Source: Promethearchaeota archaeon
GTDB lineage: Archaea > Asgardarchaeota > Lokiarchaeia > Sigynarchaeales > SOKP01
DNA length: 5,769 nt
Assembly (NCBI GenBank): GCA_014730295.1
Contig: WJIN01000387.1
Span: 1 to 5,769, forward strand
Direction: 5' to 3'
Both the position numbers and the translations under genes were made by a program. Below the pieces are notes generated by a model that had not been told where the DNA came from, ran no database searches, and saw only the letters and a program-made list of their open reading frames with translations. Every line of letters starts with the position of its first letter. The stretch's first letter is position 1. Positions 5,761-5,769 of the stretch are shown here, piece by piece.

Positions 5761-5769
5761 ATGCAAGAG
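5761..5769 (+). CDS. Possible first codons of a gene cut by the right edge
   Basis: ATG CAA GAG begins at 5761, seven bases after GGAAGTGA (5746-5753). These are the same Shine-Dalgarno and the same spacing proposed for the ATPase gene on the other strand. Only three codons are visible, so neither frame nor product can be tested. An alternative start is ATG 5744 in another frame. If real, the gene is divergent from the ATPase gene and shares its promoter region. Confidence 0.25.

Overview
The DNA is strongly AT-rich and looks archaeal. Genes are preceded by TATA-like boxes rather than bacterial -35/-10 pairs. Several starts carry Shine-Dalgarno sequences matching the GGAGGUGA type. One protein resembles the archaeal/actinobacterial NucS (DUF91) nuclease group. 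A short zinc-finger protein at the left edge has a look I associate with Asgard (Lokiarchaeia-like) genomes; that placement is inference from memory and not firm. No rRNA, tRNA, CRISPR array or recognisable insertion sequence was found.

Left part (1-1092). Two minus-strand genes lie head to tail: a 52-residue ORF (380-538) with a strong ribosome-binding site, then a zinc-finger protein that runs off the left edge (start at 350). Divergent from them is a plus-strand gene for a 129-residue acidic protein of unknown function (703-1092).

Middle (1075-2644). A stretch that at first looks like several unrelated short ORFs is better read as one broken minus-strand gene (2357 to 1075). One reading frame can be followed from an ATG at 2357 through three in-frame stop codons (TAG, TAA, TAG). 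It then passes through a one-base shift at a run of six Gs to a final TAG. Restoring one base gives 428 codons for a protein with about six membrane helices and a beta-rich soluble domain. It is most likely a recent pseudogene; the alternatives are assembly errors or recoding. The 290 bp upstream hold no convincing gene.

Right part (2645-5535). Two minus-strand genes follow each other, separated by 137 bp. The upstream one is a large protein joining a P-loop ATPase, a PD-(D/E)XK-like nuclease fold and a C-terminal helix-hairpin-helix domain. Its N-terminus, including the Walker A motif, lies before the first conventional start codon. The open frame contains no ATG, GTG or TTG there, and the best start is an ATT at 5490 behind a near-perfect Shine-Dalgarno. 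The downstream gene is a DUF91/NucS-type PD-(D/E)XK nuclease. An ATPase-nuclease-HhH protein next to a second nuclease suggests DNA repair or a defence-type system, and this pair is the most interesting part of the window.

The right edge (5536-5769) is a divergent promoter region with a TATA box, an operator-like inverted repeat, and perhaps the first codons of a plus-strand gene at 5761.
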